64,000 nucleotides of DNA from Sagittula sp048553715 (GCF_048553715.1 NZ_JBLZNC010000004.1:186001-250000); one strand, 5' to 3'; counted from the stretch's first letter, positions 18,105 to 27,640 are shown. Numbers and translations are program-made. Notes: a model not told the origin generated them from the letters alone.

Positions 18105-19001
18105 TTACTGCGCGGCTTTGCGCGACGCCATCAGCTCTTCGAGGTAGGCCTCAAGGTCGTCGCGCAGTTCGTCGCGTGCCAGACCAAAGGCAACGGTCGC
18201 CTGCAGGAAGCCGGACTTCGACCCGCAGTCAAAACGCTGGCCACGGAAGCGGTAGCCGTAGACGCCGCCATCTTCCTTGCCGATTTCCTCGGCGATGGCG
18301 TCGGTCAGCTGGATTTCACCACCGGCACCGGTTTTCTTCTGGTTGAGGTTTTTGAAGATCTGCGGGGACAGGATGTAGCGACCAATCACGGCGAGGTTGG
18401 ATGGGGCCTTGTCCGCGTCGGGCTTTTCGACCATGCCCTTGACTTTAACCATGCTGCCCATGTCTTCCTCGACGTCGAGAACACCGTAGGACTTGGTCTT
18501 TTCCTGCGGGACTTCCATCGCTGCAACCATGTTGCCGCCGGTTTCCTCGTAGGCTTCGACCATCTGCTGGAGACAGGGCTTTTCAGCGGCGATCACGTCA
18601 TCGGGCAGAACTACCGCAAAGGGTTCGTTGCCCACCAGACGGCGCGCGCACCAGATGGCGTGGCCGAGGCCAAGCGCCTTGTGCTGGCGGATATAGGCGA
18701 TCTCACCGGAATCCATGTTGGTGGATTTCAGGATCTCGAGCAGGTCGTTCTTTTCTTTCTTGCGCAGCTCCTGTTCCAAGGTCGGGGCCACGTCGAAATA
18801 ATCTTCCAGCGCGCCTTTGCCGCGCGAGGTTACAAAAATGAATTCCTTGATCCCTGCCGCGCGACATTCGTCGATGGCGTATTGCACCAACGGCCGGTCA
18901 ACGAGGGTCATAATCTCTTTCGGGACCGATTTGGTCGCCGGAAGAAAGCGGGTTCCAAGGCCTGCGACCGGGAAGATCGCCTTTGTGACCTTTTTACGCA
19001 T
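18105..19001 (-). CDS. galU: UTP-glucose-1-phosphate uridylyltransferase
   Basis: The 298-residue enzyme makes UDP-glucose, the precursor of many surface sugars. It has the nucleotide-binding start KAIFPVAGLGTRFLPATKSV, the GALEDYFD segment, VVLPDDVI near residue 136, VKGMVEKP, and the QLTDAI motif, all standard for GalU. The length is normal. It lies among glycosyltransferases, while the pgm gene supplying its substrate is on the far side of the island. Confidence 0.96.
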   Translation of the reverse strand: MRKKVTKAIFPVAGLGTRFLPATKSVPKEIMTLVDRPLVQYAIDECRAAGIKEFIFVTSRGKGALEDYFDVAPTLEQELRKKEKNDLLEILKSTNMDSGEIAYIRQHKALGLGHAIWCARRLVGNEPFAVVLPDDVIAAEKPCLQQMVEAYEETGGNMVAAMEVPQEKTKSYGVLDVEEDMGSMVKVKGMVEKPDADKAPSNLAVIGRYILSPQIFKNLNQKKTGAGGEIQLTDAIAEEIGKEDGGVYGYRFRGQRFDCGSKSGFLQATVAFGLARDELRDDLEAYLEELMASRKAAQ

Positions 19002-19162
19002 CCGCTTGCTCCTTTTCTTTGTTCGATTTCAAAATGCCGAATGTGGCGTGTTTCACGAGACTATCAGACAACGGCTGTGTCGGTAGTGTTACCGTCGCCA
19101 TAATTTCCCCTGTACCAACGAGGAACACCAGCTTTGGGTTGCTCGCCGTGCACAATTTATCA

Positions 19163-20407
19163 TTATTTGCCCAATGTAACGTCAAATTGACCACGTGCGT
19201 AGGTGACGCGGGCGGTCTCGGCGTCAATTCGCCGAGCGAAGCGCCATGGTCGGAACAACGGCTGGTCGCGCAGGCTGCGCCCCCAAAGCCCGCCGGATTG
19301 CTCCCAGTACCCATCGTCTGTGAAGCGGACATGGTGGTAGCGCGTAGACGGTCCCAGCAAAATCAACGTGGTGATGTTGCCCTGTGCTGCGGATTCCGCG
19401 GCCTGTTTGCGCAGACGCGCGGCATTCCAGATCCGGCCTGCAATCAGGCGACGTGGCGCATTGGTGCGCGCGGGGTAGGGTAGGAAGGGGGCCGATACCG
19501 GCAGGAGAGGCATCGCATGAGGCGTGCGTTCCCGCCCTTCGCGGCGTCCCTTATCCAACCCGCGCATCAGGCGAATTACATCTGTGGGGTCCAGTGCACC
19601 GCTTTGCATCGCGCGGATCAGACGCAGGCGCTGCGCCTGTCGGAATGCGGTCCATGCCCTGTCCTGCTCTGCCACCGGACAGTGTTTTTGTAGGAAAATT
19701 TGTTGAGAGGCCGCGATATCGCGCAGGTCACGCGGGGTGCGATCCTGACGACGCCGGGCAGAGGCTGCAACCCCATGATGCACCAACGCGCGGGGCACGA
19801 TGGCGGTGCGGCCCCCCGTCGCGGCAAGGCGCATGTTCAGGTCGGTTTCATCAAGGTAGAACCGGAATGCGGGATCGAATCCGCCTAGCTCGGCCAGCGC
19901 GCTGCGGCGAACAGCCATGTTGGTGCCTTCGGTCTTTACAGCATGTCCGGGGGGCGGGGTCGGGACAGTCAGCGCATCGCCCGAGATCTCCAGCGGTGTG
20001 GCATGTCCCGTGGCATCAACGCTGCGGGCGCGCCATTGGTAGGACAAGCCATTGCGCCCCAGCACATAGCCCCCTGCCGTAGCGATGGTGGGATCCGCAA
20101 AGGGGGCCGTGAGATGGCGCAGCCATAACGGCTCTGGCACCGCGTCGTCATCGATAAAGGCGACCAGATCACCGGCGGCCTGCGCGATCCCCAGATTGCG
20201 CGCGGCAGAGATATTGGGCACGTCAAAGGCGACCGTCTTGATCGCCTGTCGGTCGGGGCGATCCGCGATGGCCGCCAGCCCTTGCGGGCAGGCGACCACG
20301 ATGATTTCGAATTTGGCGTAGTCCAGCTGCGACAGGCCGGTCAGGCATCGCATCAAATCAGCCGGACGGTGACGGCTGACCACAACGATGCTGACCGTCG
20401 GGCCCAT
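19163..20407 (-). CDS. Glycosyltransferase family 2
   Basis: The 414-residue protein has the GT-A start VSIVVVSRHRPADLMRCLTGL, the SAARNLGIAQAAGDLVAFIDDDAVPEP segment carrying the DDD metal site near residue 95, and FYLDETDLNMRLAATGG, the GT2 ED-like catalytic region. The C-terminal 150 residues are basic and match nothing I recognise. It shares one base with the end of cysQ, so the two are translationally coupled. The sugar is not predictable. Confidence 0.82.
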   Translation of the reverse strand: MGPTVSIVVVSRHRPADLMRCLTGLSQLDYAKFEIIVVACPQGLAAIADRPDRQAIKTVAFDVPNISAARNLGIAQAAGDLVAFIDDDAVPEPLWLRHLTAPFADPTIATAGGYVLGRNGLSYQWRARSVDATGHATPLEISGDALTVPTPPPGHAVKTEGTNMAVRRSALAELGGFDPAFRFYLDETDLNMRLAATGGRTAIVPRALVHHGVAASARRRQDRTPRDLRDIAASQQIFLQKHCPVAEQDRAWTAFRQAQRLRLIRAMQSGALDPTDVIRLMRGLDKGRREGRERTPHAMPLLPVSAPFLPYPARTNAPRRLIAGRIWNAARLRKQAAESAAQGNITTLILLGPSTRYHHVRFTDDGYWEQSGGLWGRSLRDQPLFRPWRFARRIDAETARVTYARGQFDVTLGK

Positions 20408-21204
20408 CAGCCCTGTTTCAGATCGACGCCCGGTGCGTAGGCGATAAAGAACGGGTTGGCGAATTCAGCCTTGCCGTAGGTCAGCGGGGTATGGTCGTCA
20501 AAGCGGACAACGTGACCGCCTGCGCCGGACAGAACCGCATGACCTGCGGCGGTGTCCCATTCCATCGTGCGGCCAAGGCGCGGGTAGATGTCGGCCTCTC
20601 CGGTGGCGACCAGGCAGAACTTCAGCGACGACCCGGCAGAGCGCATGTCCTTGACGTTGTATTTGTTGATGTAGTCATCGGTCGCCTGATCGCGGTGCGA
20701 TTTCGAGGCGACGACCATCAGCGCGCTGTTGTCGGGGGAGGTGACGCGGATGTCTTTTGTGTCGCCCACGGTGGCCGCATCAAAGGGGCCGGTTTCCTCG
20801 ACCGAGTGCCCGACCGAAGTGGTGTAGAACATCCGCTCGCGCGCGGGGGCATAAACCACGCCACGGGTCGGAACGCCGTCTTCGACCAATGCGATGTTCA
20901 CGGTGAAATCGCCACGGCGGTTGATGAATTCCTTTGTGCCGTCCAGCGGATCAACGATCAGGAAGGTTTTTGCCTCGACCGAATGGGAGGCCGCCTGTTC
21001 CTCGGTCACCAGTGCCACGTCGGGGAAAGCCTTGCGCAGACCTGCCGAAATCAGGGCATCTGCGGCCTCGTCCGCCTCTGTCACGGGGGAGGCATCGGAT
21101 TTGGTTTTCACCTCGAAGTCATCCGCATTGTAGATTTCCATGATCTTGTCGCCGGCTTCGATGGCAAGGCTGCGCAATACGGTCATCAAATCGGAATAGT
21201 TCAT
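20407..21204 (-). CDS. cysQ: 3'(2'),5'-bisphosphate nucleotidase CysQ
   Basis: The 265-residue enzyme of the inositol-monophosphatase superfamily has VDPLDGTKEF and WDTAAGHAVL as its two metal-binding signatures, and VTEEQA upstream. It turns 3'-phosphoadenosine 5'-phosphate (PAP), left over from sulfate transfer, into AMP. The ATG at 21204 has AAGGAG upstream on the minus strand. The longer open frame before it has no conservation. Its place beside glycosyltransferases and near the sulfotransferase suggests a role in keeping PAPS-dependent sulfation running. Confidence 0.92.
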   Translation of the reverse strand: MNYSDLMTVLRSLAIEAGDKIMEIYNADDFEVKTKSDASPVTEADEAADALISAGLRKAFPDVALVTEEQAASHSVEAKTFLIVDPLDGTKEFINRRGDFTVNIALVEDGVPTRGVVYAPARERMFYTTSVGHSVEETGPFDAATVGDTKDIRVTSPDNSALMVVASKSHRDQATDDYINKYNVKDMRSAGSSLKFCLVATGEADIYPRLGRTMEWDTAAGHAVLSGAGGHVVRFDDHTPLTYGKAEFANPFFIAYAPGVDLKQG

Positions 21205-21351
21205 CAAATGCTCCTTGGCGGGCGCAGGGCACGCTTTATTGAATTGATACGGTCTTCGGCTTATGCTGTGAACAAAGATAAGGGGCAAGTCAACGAACCT
21301 GCCCGACCTGAGGTGCAGCGCGGCGCAAAAAGCGTCGCATCGGAGACAGCC

Positions 21352-22182
21352 ATGTTCCAGACATACCGGCCCAAATCCAAGCTGGAGTCAGCCCTGAACA
21401 TCATGGAGCTGATCTATCACAACTCGGTGCGGGCTGTGCGCAAGACGCATGAAAACGCCTTTATGGCGATTTTCATGAACGTTCTCCAGACGGTGATCTT
21501 TGTTCTGGCGTTCTACTTCATGTTCTCGATCATGGGGCTTCGCTCGGCTGCGTTGCGGGGCGATTTCATGGTCTACATCATGACCGGCATTTTCCTGTAT
21601 ATGACGCATGTGAAAACCATGGGCGCGGTGTCCGGATCCGAAGGACCGGCCAGTCCGATGATGCAGCATGCGCCCATGAACACGGCCATCGCGATTTTGT
21701 CGGGGATGCTGTCGTCGCTGTATATTCAGGTGCTGTCGCTGTTTCTGGTGTTGTTTGTCTATGATGTCGCGTTCAACCCCTTTGTGATGCAGGAAATTCA
21801 CGACCCGATCGGATGTCTGGGCATGTTGCTTCTGGCGTGGTTTTCGGGCGCCGCCATCGGGATGGTGTTCCTTGCGCTGAAGCCGTGGTTTCCCACGCCG
21901 GTCTCCATCATCTCGACCGTCTACCAGCGCGCGAATATGATCGCCTCGGGCAAGATGTTCGTGGCCAATTCGCTTCCGGGGTACATGCTGGTGATGTTCG
22001 ACTGGAACCCGTTGTTCCACACCATCGACCAGTCACGCGGCTATGCGTTCAAGGATTACAATCCGCATAATTCAAACTGGGAATATGCGCTGTACCTGTC
22101 TATCGTTCTGATCATGATCGGCCTGATGGGTGAATTTTACACCCGCAAACATGCCTCTGCCTCGTGGAGCGCGCGACGCTAG
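21352..22182 (+). CDS. ABC-2 type polysaccharide export permease (KpsM-like)
   Basis: The 276-residue protein has six predicted membrane segments, starting at about FMAIFMNVLQTVIFVLAFYF, and the ABC-2 export fold used for capsule or O-antigen. I chose the ATG at 21352 (MFQTYRPKSKLESALNIM), which matches the usual N-terminus of KpsM-like permeases. The much longer upstream frame is antisense to cysQ. No matching ATPase (KpsT) lies next to it, so it either pairs with a distant one or forms an unusual single-gene transporter. It is divergent from cysQ. Confidence 0.78.
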   Translation: MFQTYRPKSKLESALNIMELIYHNSVRAVRKTHENAFMAIFMNVLQTVIFVLAFYFMFSIMGLRSAALRGDFMVYIMTGIFLYMTHVKTMGAVSGSEGPASPMMQHAPMNTAIAILSGMLSSLYIQVLSLFLVLFVYDVAFNPFVMQEIHDPIGCLGMLLLAWFSGAAIGMVFLALKPWFPTPVSIISTVYQRANMIASGKMFVANSLPGYMLVMFDWNPLFHTIDQSRGYAFKDYNPHNSNWEYALYLSIVLIMIGLMGEFYTRKHASASWSARR

Positions 22183-22215
22183 GATCAGGCCACCCGTTTT
22201 TATTGAGGTGTTCTG

Positions 22216-22821
22216 ATGCGATGTCTGGCTTTGATTTTGATGGTTCTCGGGTTCGGGCAGGGGGCCATGGCCCAGACCTACCCCGCGTTGCATGATGTGT
22301 CCGGCGTGGGCGCTGGTGATATGCTGAATGTGCGCGCAGGCCCCGGTGTGGGCAACCCGGTCATCGGGCGGCTGGCCCCCGATCAAACAGGGGTGGAGGT
22401 CTTAGGGACCGAAGGCAACTGGGCGCTGATCAACATCGACGAGCGCACCGGCTGGACCTCTCTGCGGTTCCTGAACCGCCGTGCGGACGGCGATCTGCCC
22501 AACACCCAGCGCGCGATCTGTTCGGGGACAGAGCCCTTCTGGAGCCTTGATATCCGTCAGGGGCAAACGGCCGAGCTACGCACACCGGACACCGCGATTG
22601 TGGACACCTACACGGTGGGGCTGTTCCAGGGTGCGCATATGGGGGCTGGCAAATACGTTTTGCGTGGCGTGGGTGGCGCGCGGGAGATCGCCGTGGTTGT
22701 CACCCATGCCGCCTGCACCGATGGCATGTCGGATCGCGCCTACGGGTTGGATGCCACGGTGATTGTCACCGGCCGTCAGGGGCCAAGCTATTCGGGATGC
22801 TGCAGCCTGACAGAGTTCTAG
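22216..22821 (+). CDS. Secreted SH3-domain protein
   Basis: The 201-residue protein has a signal peptide (to about residue 19, MAQ), a bacterial SH3 domain at about 30-88 (MLNVRAGPGVGNPVIGRLAP to TGWTSLRFL) and a C-terminal domain with CSGTEPFWSLDI, AACTDGMSDRAYGLDATVIV and the end SGCCSLTEF, a pattern seen in COG3650-like periplasmic proteins. Four cysteines in the C-terminal part may form disulfides. SH3b domains often bind peptidoglycan. Its 3' end overlaps the convergent alkB stop by 4 bp. Confidence 0.78.
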   Translation: MRCLALILMVLGFGQGAMAQTYPALHDVSGVGAGDMLNVRAGPGVGNPVIGRLAPDQTGVEVLGTEGNWALINIDERTGWTSLRFLNRRADGDLPNTQRAICSGTEPFWSLDIRQGQTAELRTPDTAIVDTYTVGLFQGAHMGAGKYVLRGVGGAREIAVVVTHAACTDGMSDRAYGLDATVIVTGRQGPSYSGCCSLTEF

Positions 22822-23417
22822 GTCACAACCCGTAAGGTCAGGTTCAGCCGTCCGCCGTCGGGAAACAGGGTGGAGGATCCATCACGGACCCGATCAATCC
22901 CGTGGAAGGCGCGGCGCGACGGGCCGGTCAACAGCACCACGTCCCCCGATGACAGCCAATGCGATGTGGTGGGGGCCTTGCGCTCGGTCCCGCCCATGCG
23001 AAACAGCGCGTCATCGCCCAATGAGACAGACAACACAGGGCAGTTATAATCCTGTTCGTCCATATCCTGATGCAGCCCCATCCGTGCGCCCTTGGCATAC
23101 CAGTTGATCAGGCAGCATTCGGGGGTCCGGGGGCTGTTGGCGTATCTGTCCCACAGCGCCATGACGCTGGCCGGGATCTCGGGCCAAGGCTGGCCGCCGG
23201 GGTGGCGCGCGTCATAGCGATATCCTGAGCTGTCACTGATCCAGCCGAACTGTCCCGCAGCGGACATGCGCACCGACATCGGCCCACGCCGCGTGCGCGG
23301 CTGGAACAGCGGTGCTGCGCGCAGCACGCCCCGAATGTCATCAACCACCGCCATCTGCGCCGCGCGATCCAGTGCGCCGGGGTGGATTTCAAAGCCGTTT
23401 ACAATCACAGGTGTCAT
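22818..23417 (-). CDS. alkB: AlkB-type alpha-ketoglutarate-dependent dioxygenase
   Basis: The 199-residue protein has the non-heme iron site HQDMDE with the distal H in RRAFHGIDR, and the 2-oxoglutarate-binding arginines in RLNLTLR. These mark AlkB, which removes alkyl groups such as 1-methyladenine and 3-methylcytosine from DNA or RNA by oxidation. The start at 23417 gives the usual MTPVIVNGFEIHPGAL N-terminus. A longer frame runs into the dnaK promoter region and was rejected. It is divergent from dnaK. Confidence 0.9.
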   Translation of the reverse strand: MTPVIVNGFEIHPGALDRAAQMAVVDDIRGVLRAAPLFQPRTRRGPMSVRMSAAGQFGWISDSSGYRYDARHPGGQPWPEIPASVMALWDRYANSPRTPECCLINWYAKGARMGLHQDMDEQDYNCPVLSVSLGDDALFRMGGTERKAPTTSHWLSSGDVVLLTGPSRRAFHGIDRVRDGSSTLFPDGGRLNLTLRVVT

Positions 23418-23562
23418 GAGCCCAAAGGTGGGGTTCGGAAACGCTTTGCCAAGGATTTCCTGCGAAACCCGCCGCGCAGGGGTGATTTGCACGCCCGTTG
23501 CAGGGAATCGCAGCATAGACAGGCTTCCGTCACGGGAAATGAAATTTGCGTGGCCTCGGGCG

Positions 23563-23590
23563 CTTGGCAAAGCAGGAGGGCCTCCTTATA
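23563..23590 (+). promoter_or_regulatory. RpoH (sigma-32) type promoter candidate for dnaK
   Basis: CTTGGC at 23563-23568 and CTTATA at 23585-23590 are 16 bp apart. The CTTG box plus CnTATnT-like -10 matches alphaproteobacterial heat-shock promoters. The spacer contains AGGAGG/CCTCCT, a short inverted repeat. Confidence 0.55.
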
Positions 23591-23705
23591 TACCCTCCGA
23601 ACGCGCGAAACGGGTATCCGGTCGCGTTACAAAATACGGGGTACGGGCGCCGGTACGGGCCTTTCGCCTCGTTGTATCGCCTTGAGACAGAAAGGGATCG
23701 AAAAC

Positions 23706-25631
23706 ATGGGTAAAGTGATTGGCATCGACCTCGGGACCACAAACTCCTGCGTCGCCATCATGGATGGTTCGCAGGCACGTGTGATCGAGAACGCCGAAGG
23801 CGCGCGGACGACACCGTCCATCGTCGGTTTCACCGAAGACGAGCGTCTTGTGGGTCAGCCGGCCAAGCGTCAGGCTGTGACCAACCCCGAAAACACAGTA
23901 TTTGCTGTCAAGCGTCTGATCGGCCGTCGCACCACCGACGCCGAAGTGACCAAGGACAAGGACATCGTCCCCTACAAAATCGTGGACGGTGGCAACGGCG
24001 ACGCATGGGTCGAGATCCGTGGCGAGAAATTCTCGCCCTCGCAGATCTCCGCATTCACCCTGCAGAAGATGAAAGAGACCGCCGAGTCCTACCTTGGCGA
24101 AGAAGTCACGCAGGCGGTTATCACCGTCCCCGCGTACTTCAACGACGCCCAGCGTCAGGCCACCAAAGACGCGGGCAAGATTGCCGGCCTTGAGGTGCTG
24201 CGCATCATCAACGAACCGACTGCAGCCGCACTGGCCTATGGTCTGGACAAGAAAGAAACCCGCACCATCGCGGTCTATGACCTTGGTGGCGGTACGTTCG
24301 ACGTGACCATCCTCGAAATCGACGATGGCCTGTTCGAAGTGAAATCCACCAACGGTGATACCTTCCTTGGTGGTGAAGACTTCGACATGCGGATCGTCAA
24401 CTATCTGGCGGACCAGTTCAAGAAAGAGCACTCGGTCGATCTGACCAAGGACAAGATGGCCCTGCAGCGTCTGAAAGAGGCGGCAGAAAAGGCCAAGATC
24501 GAGCTGTCCTCGGCCACACAGACAGAAATCAACCAGCCGTTCATCTCGATGGGCGCTGGCGGCACACCGCTGCACCTTGTCATGAAGCTGACCCGCGCCA
24601 AGCTGGAAAGCCTCGTTGGTGATCTGATCAAGAACTCGATCAAGCCCTGTCAGGCGGCCCTGAAGGACGCAGGTCTCACCACCTCCGACATCGACGAGGT
24701 CGTTCTGGTCGGTGGTCAGACACGTATGCCCAAGGTCATCGAAGAGGTGACCAAGTTCTTTGGCAAGGAGCCGCACAAGGGTGTGAACCCGGATGAAGTC
24801 GTCGCCATGGGCGCGGCCATTCAGGCCGGTGTTCTGCAAGGCGACGTCAAGGACGTGGTGCTGCTGGACGTGACCCCGCTGTCGCTGGGGATCGAGACGC
24901 TGGGTGGCGTGTTCACCCGTCTGATCGACCGCAACACCACCATCCCGACGAAGAAGTCGCAGGTGTTCTCGACCGCGGAAGACAACCAGAACGCCGTGAC
25001 GATCCGTGTGTTCCAGGGTGAGCGCGAGATGGCGGCCGACAACAAGATGCTCGGCCAGTTCAACCTCGAGGACATCCCGCCCGCACCGCGCGGCATGCCG
25101 CAGATCGAAGTGACCTTTGACATCGACGCCAACGGCATCGTGTCCGTGGGTGCCAAGGACAAAGGCACCAACAAAGAGCAGAAGATCACGATCCAGGCAT
25201 CCGGTGGTCTGTCCGACGAGGACATCGAACGCATGGTCCGCGAGGCGGAGGAAAATGCCGACGCCGACAAAGAGCGTAAGGAACTGGTCGAGGCCCGCAA
25301 CCAAGCGGAAAGCCTGATCCACCAGACCGAAAAGCACGTCGAGGAACATGGCGACAAGGTCGATCCGTCGACCGTCGAAGCCATCGAACTGGCCGTGGCT
25401 GCGCTGAAGGACGATCTGGAAAAGGACGACGTGTCCGCAGAGAAGCTGAAGTCCGGCATTCAGAACGTGACCGAAGCCTCCATGCGTCTTGGTGAGGCCA
25501 TCTATAAGGCCCAAGCCGAAGACGGTGGCGCGGATGAGCCGCAGGCGGCCGATGATGCTTCGGGCGCGGCAGACGACGACACCATCGTCGATGCCGACTT
25601 CGAAGATCTGGACGACAACAAGCGCGGCTAA
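23706..25631 (+). CDS. dnaK: Chaperone DnaK (Hsp70)
   Basis: The 641-residue chaperone has the Hsp70 signatures IGIDLGTTNSCV at the N-terminus, IAVYDLGGGTFDVTIL near 195 and VVLVGGQTRMPKV near 335. The substrate-binding domain follows, and the tail ends in an acidic stretch (DADFEDLDDNKRG). It binds exposed hydrophobic peptides in an ATP cycle driven by DnaJ and GrpE. The ATG at 23706 is supported by the start MGKVIGIDLGTTN. It lies 100 bp upstream of dnaJ with a terminator-like hairpin between them, so dnaJ may get less transcript. Confidence 0.98.
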   Translation: MGKVIGIDLGTTNSCVAIMDGSQARVIENAEGARTTPSIVGFTEDERLVGQPAKRQAVTNPENTVFAVKRLIGRRTTDAEVTKDKDIVPYKIVDGGNGDAWVEIRGEKFSPSQISAFTLQKMKETAESYLGEEVTQAVITVPAYFNDAQRQATKDAGKIAGLEVLRIINEPTAAALAYGLDKKETRTIAVYDLGGGTFDVTILEIDDGLFEVKSTNGDTFLGGEDFDMRIVNYLADQFKKEHSVDLTKDKMALQRLKEAAEKAKIELSSATQTEINQPFISMGAGGTPLHLVMKLTRAKLESLVGDLIKNSIKPCQAALKDAGLTTSDIDEVVLVGGQTRMPKVIEEVTKFFGKEPHKGVNPDEVVAMGAAIQAGVLQGDVKDVVLLDVTPLSLGIETLGGVFTRLIDRNTTIPTKKSQVFSTAEDNQNAVTIRVFQGEREMAADNKMLGQFNLEDIPPAPRGMPQIEVTFDIDANGIVSVGAKDKGTNKEQKITIQASGGLSDEDIERMVREAEENADADKERKELVEARNQAESLIHQTEKHVEEHGDKVDPSTVEAIELAVAALKDDLEKDDVSAEKLKSGIQNVTEASMRLGEAIYKAQAEDGGADEPQAADDASGAADDDTIVDADFEDLDDNKRG

Positions 25632-25656
25632 CGCCGGGCGCCCGGAAACATGAATG

Positions 25657-25687
25657 GGGCCGGTCCGGACGCCGGACCGGCCCTTTC
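25657..25687 (+). terminator. Hairpin between dnaK and dnaJ
   Basis: GGGCCGGTCCGG and CCGGACCGGCCC form a 12-bp perfect stem with a 3-nt loop, followed by TTTCT. It may stop part of the dnaK transcript and lower dnaJ expression. Confidence 0.8.
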
Positions 25688-25733
25688 TGCTGATCCAGCG
25701 GGATCGGAAATCTGGGCCGAGAGGAGGGCATGA

Positions 25734-26879
25734 ATGTCCAAGCGTGATTATTACGATGTGCTCGGCGTGGCGAAGGGCGCTTCGGCGGATGAGATCAAGA
25801 AAGCCTATCGCAAGAAGGCCAAGGAACTGCATCCCGACCGCAACGCGGACAACCCCGACGCCGAGAACCAATTCAAAGAAGCCAACGAGGCTTACGACGT
25901 CCTGAAAGACGCCGAGAAAAAGGCATCTTACGACCGGTTCGGTCACGCGGCCTTTGAAGGCGGCATGGGCGGTGGCGGCGGTCGACCCGGTGGGCCGGGC
26001 GGCAATCCTGACTTTGCCAGCGCGTTCTCTGACGTGTTCGACGATCTGTTCGGCGACATGATGGGGGGCCGCCAAGGCGGACGCCAGCGCGCCACGCGCG
26101 GGGCCGATCTGCGCTATAACCTGCGGATCACTCTCGAAGATGCCTTCAACGGGATGGCCAAGACAATCAATGTGCCGACCTCGGTGCAATGTAATGTCTG
26201 CGATGGCTCCGGCTCGGAAGGGGGCTCTGAACCCACGACTTGTCCGACCTGTTCCGGTATGGGCAAGGTGCGCGCGACCCAAGGGTTCTTTACGGTTGAA
26301 CGGACCTGCCCGACCTGTTCGGGCATGGGCCAGATCATCAAGAACCCCTGCAACAACTGTGGCGGCGCGGGCCGTGTTCAAAAGGAACGCGCCCTGTCGG
26401 TGAACATCCCCGCAGGTGTGGAAACCGGCACCCGTATTCGCCTTGCAGGCGAGGGCGAGGCCGGCATGCGCGGTGGTCCTCCGGGGGATCTGTACATCTT
26501 CATCGAGGTGGAACCGCACAAGATTTTCGAACGCGAAGCCTCTGAGCTGCACTGCCGCGTGCCTGTGTCCATGGCGACCGCAGCGCTGGGCGGTGATATC
26601 GAGGTGCCCACCATTGATGGCGGCCGCTCGCGGGTGAAAATCCCCGCCGGGTCGCAATCGGGACGCCAGATGCGTCTGCGCGGCAAGGGGATGCCTGCCC
26701 TGCGTGGTGGTGCCTCGGGCGATATGTTCATCGAGCTGGCGGTCGAGACGCCGGTGAACCTGACATCGCGCCAGAAAGAGCTGCTGCAGGAGTTCGAAGA
26801 CCTCTCCGAGGACAACAACCCTGAGAGCAAAAGCTTTTTCAGCTCCGTCCGCAACTTCTGGGATTCCATGAAGGGGTGA
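25734..26879 (+). CDS. dnaJ: Chaperone DnaJ (Hsp40)
   Basis: The 381-residue co-chaperone has the J-domain with HPD at residues 33-35, a glycine-rich linker (GGMGGGGGRPGGPGG), four zinc-finger repeats of the form CxxCxGxG (CNVCDGSG, CPTCSGMG, CPTCSGMG, CNNCGGAG) and the C-terminal substrate-binding domains. It stimulates DnaK ATPase and delivers clients. The length is normal. It follows dnaK, the usual order. Confidence 0.97.
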   Translation: MSKRDYYDVLGVAKGASADEIKKAYRKKAKELHPDRNADNPDAENQFKEANEAYDVLKDAEKKASYDRFGHAAFEGGMGGGGGRPGGPGGNPDFASAFSDVFDDLFGDMMGGRQGGRQRATRGADLRYNLRITLEDAFNGMAKTINVPTSVQCNVCDGSGSEGGSEPTTCPTCSGMGKVRATQGFFTVERTCPTCSGMGQIIKNPCNNCGGAGRVQKERALSVNIPAGVETGTRIRLAGEGEAGMRGGPPGDLYIFIEVEPHKIFEREASELHCRVPVSMATAALGGDIEVPTIDGGRSRVKIPAGSQSGRQMRLRGKGMPALRGGASGDMFIELAVETPVNLTSRQKELLQEFEDLSEDNNPESKSFFSSVRNFWDSMKG

Positions 26880-26953
26880 CGCAGCCCTGTCTGCGGCGGG
26901 CGGCATCGCCCGGTGCCGACCTTCGGAACTCATGACCATATCATTGGTTTGAT

Positions 26954-26983
26954 AAAGGCCCGCGTGAGACACGCGGGCCTTTT
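26954..26983 (+). terminator. Intrinsic terminator after dnaJ
   Basis: AAAGGCCCGCGTG and CACGCGGGCCTTT form a 13-bp perfect stem with a 3-nt loop, followed by T residues. It ends 11 bp before the next start codon. Confidence 0.9.
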
Positions 26984-26993
26984 GCATGGAGGT

Positions 26994-27605
26994 ATGGCGG
27001 TGTTTGACTGGATTTCGGGTCTTGTGGATCAGATGGGGGCCTTCGGGGTCGCCCTGCTTATGTTCCTTGAGAATGTCTTTCCGCCGATCCCGTCCGAACT
27101 GATCATGCCGCTTGCGGGATTTAACGCCGCGCGGGGGGATATGTCGCTGATCTGGGTGATCCTGTCGGGCAGCGCGGGATCCTTGGCCGGTGTGTACTTG
27201 TGGTATTGGCTGGCGCGTCGGGTCGGCTTTGATCGTCTGTGCCGCCTGACACACAGGCACGGGCGCTGGCTGTCGATCTCTCCTGACGAGCTGGACCGCG
27301 CCGACGCGTGGTTCGACCGGCATGGTGGGGCGGCTGTGCTGATCGGGCGCCTTATCCCCACGGTGCGGACATTGATTTCCGTCCCTGCCGGTGTGCGCCG
27401 CATGCCACGCCTTTGGTTTCTGGGTCTCAGCGCGGTGGGCACATTGGCCTGGACCTCGGCGCTGACCCTCGCAGGCTATTGGCTGGAGGGTGGATATGAC
27501 AAGGTGCAGGCGTGGCTTAATCCTGTCAGTACCGCGGTCGTGGTTGGGCTGGTTGCTGTCTACCTGTGGCGTGTGGCGACTTATAATAAGCGGCAACAGG
27601 GTTAA
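26994..27605 (+). CDS. DedA family membrane protein
   Basis: The 203-residue protein has the DedA/SNARE-associated pattern: FLENVFPPIPSELIMPLAGF near residue 23 and GRLIPTVRTLISVPAGVRRM near 118, with four to five membrane segments. Some DedA proteins flip undecaprenyl phosphate or phospholipids. Which one this does is not shown. The ATG at 26994 has TGGAGGT in front. The longer frame crosses the dnaJ terminator and was rejected. Confidence 0.85.
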   Translation: MAVFDWISGLVDQMGAFGVALLMFLENVFPPIPSELIMPLAGFNAARGDMSLIWVILSGSAGSLAGVYLWYWLARRVGFDRLCRLTHRHGRWLSISPDELDRADAWFDRHGGAAVLIGRLIPTVRTLISVPAGVRRMPRLWFLGLSAVGTLAWTSALTLAGYWLEGGYDKVQAWLNPVSTAVVVGLVAVYLWRVATYNKRQQG

Positions 27606-27640
27606 CCCGATATTCAGCTTTGCGGCCCAACCCTAAGCCC

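Noticed and set aside
23586..27596. 1336-codon open frame antisense to dnaK-dnaJ
   Set aside because: A high-GC shadow of conserved genes. It has no ribosome binding site and low-complexity, His/Arg-rich translation.
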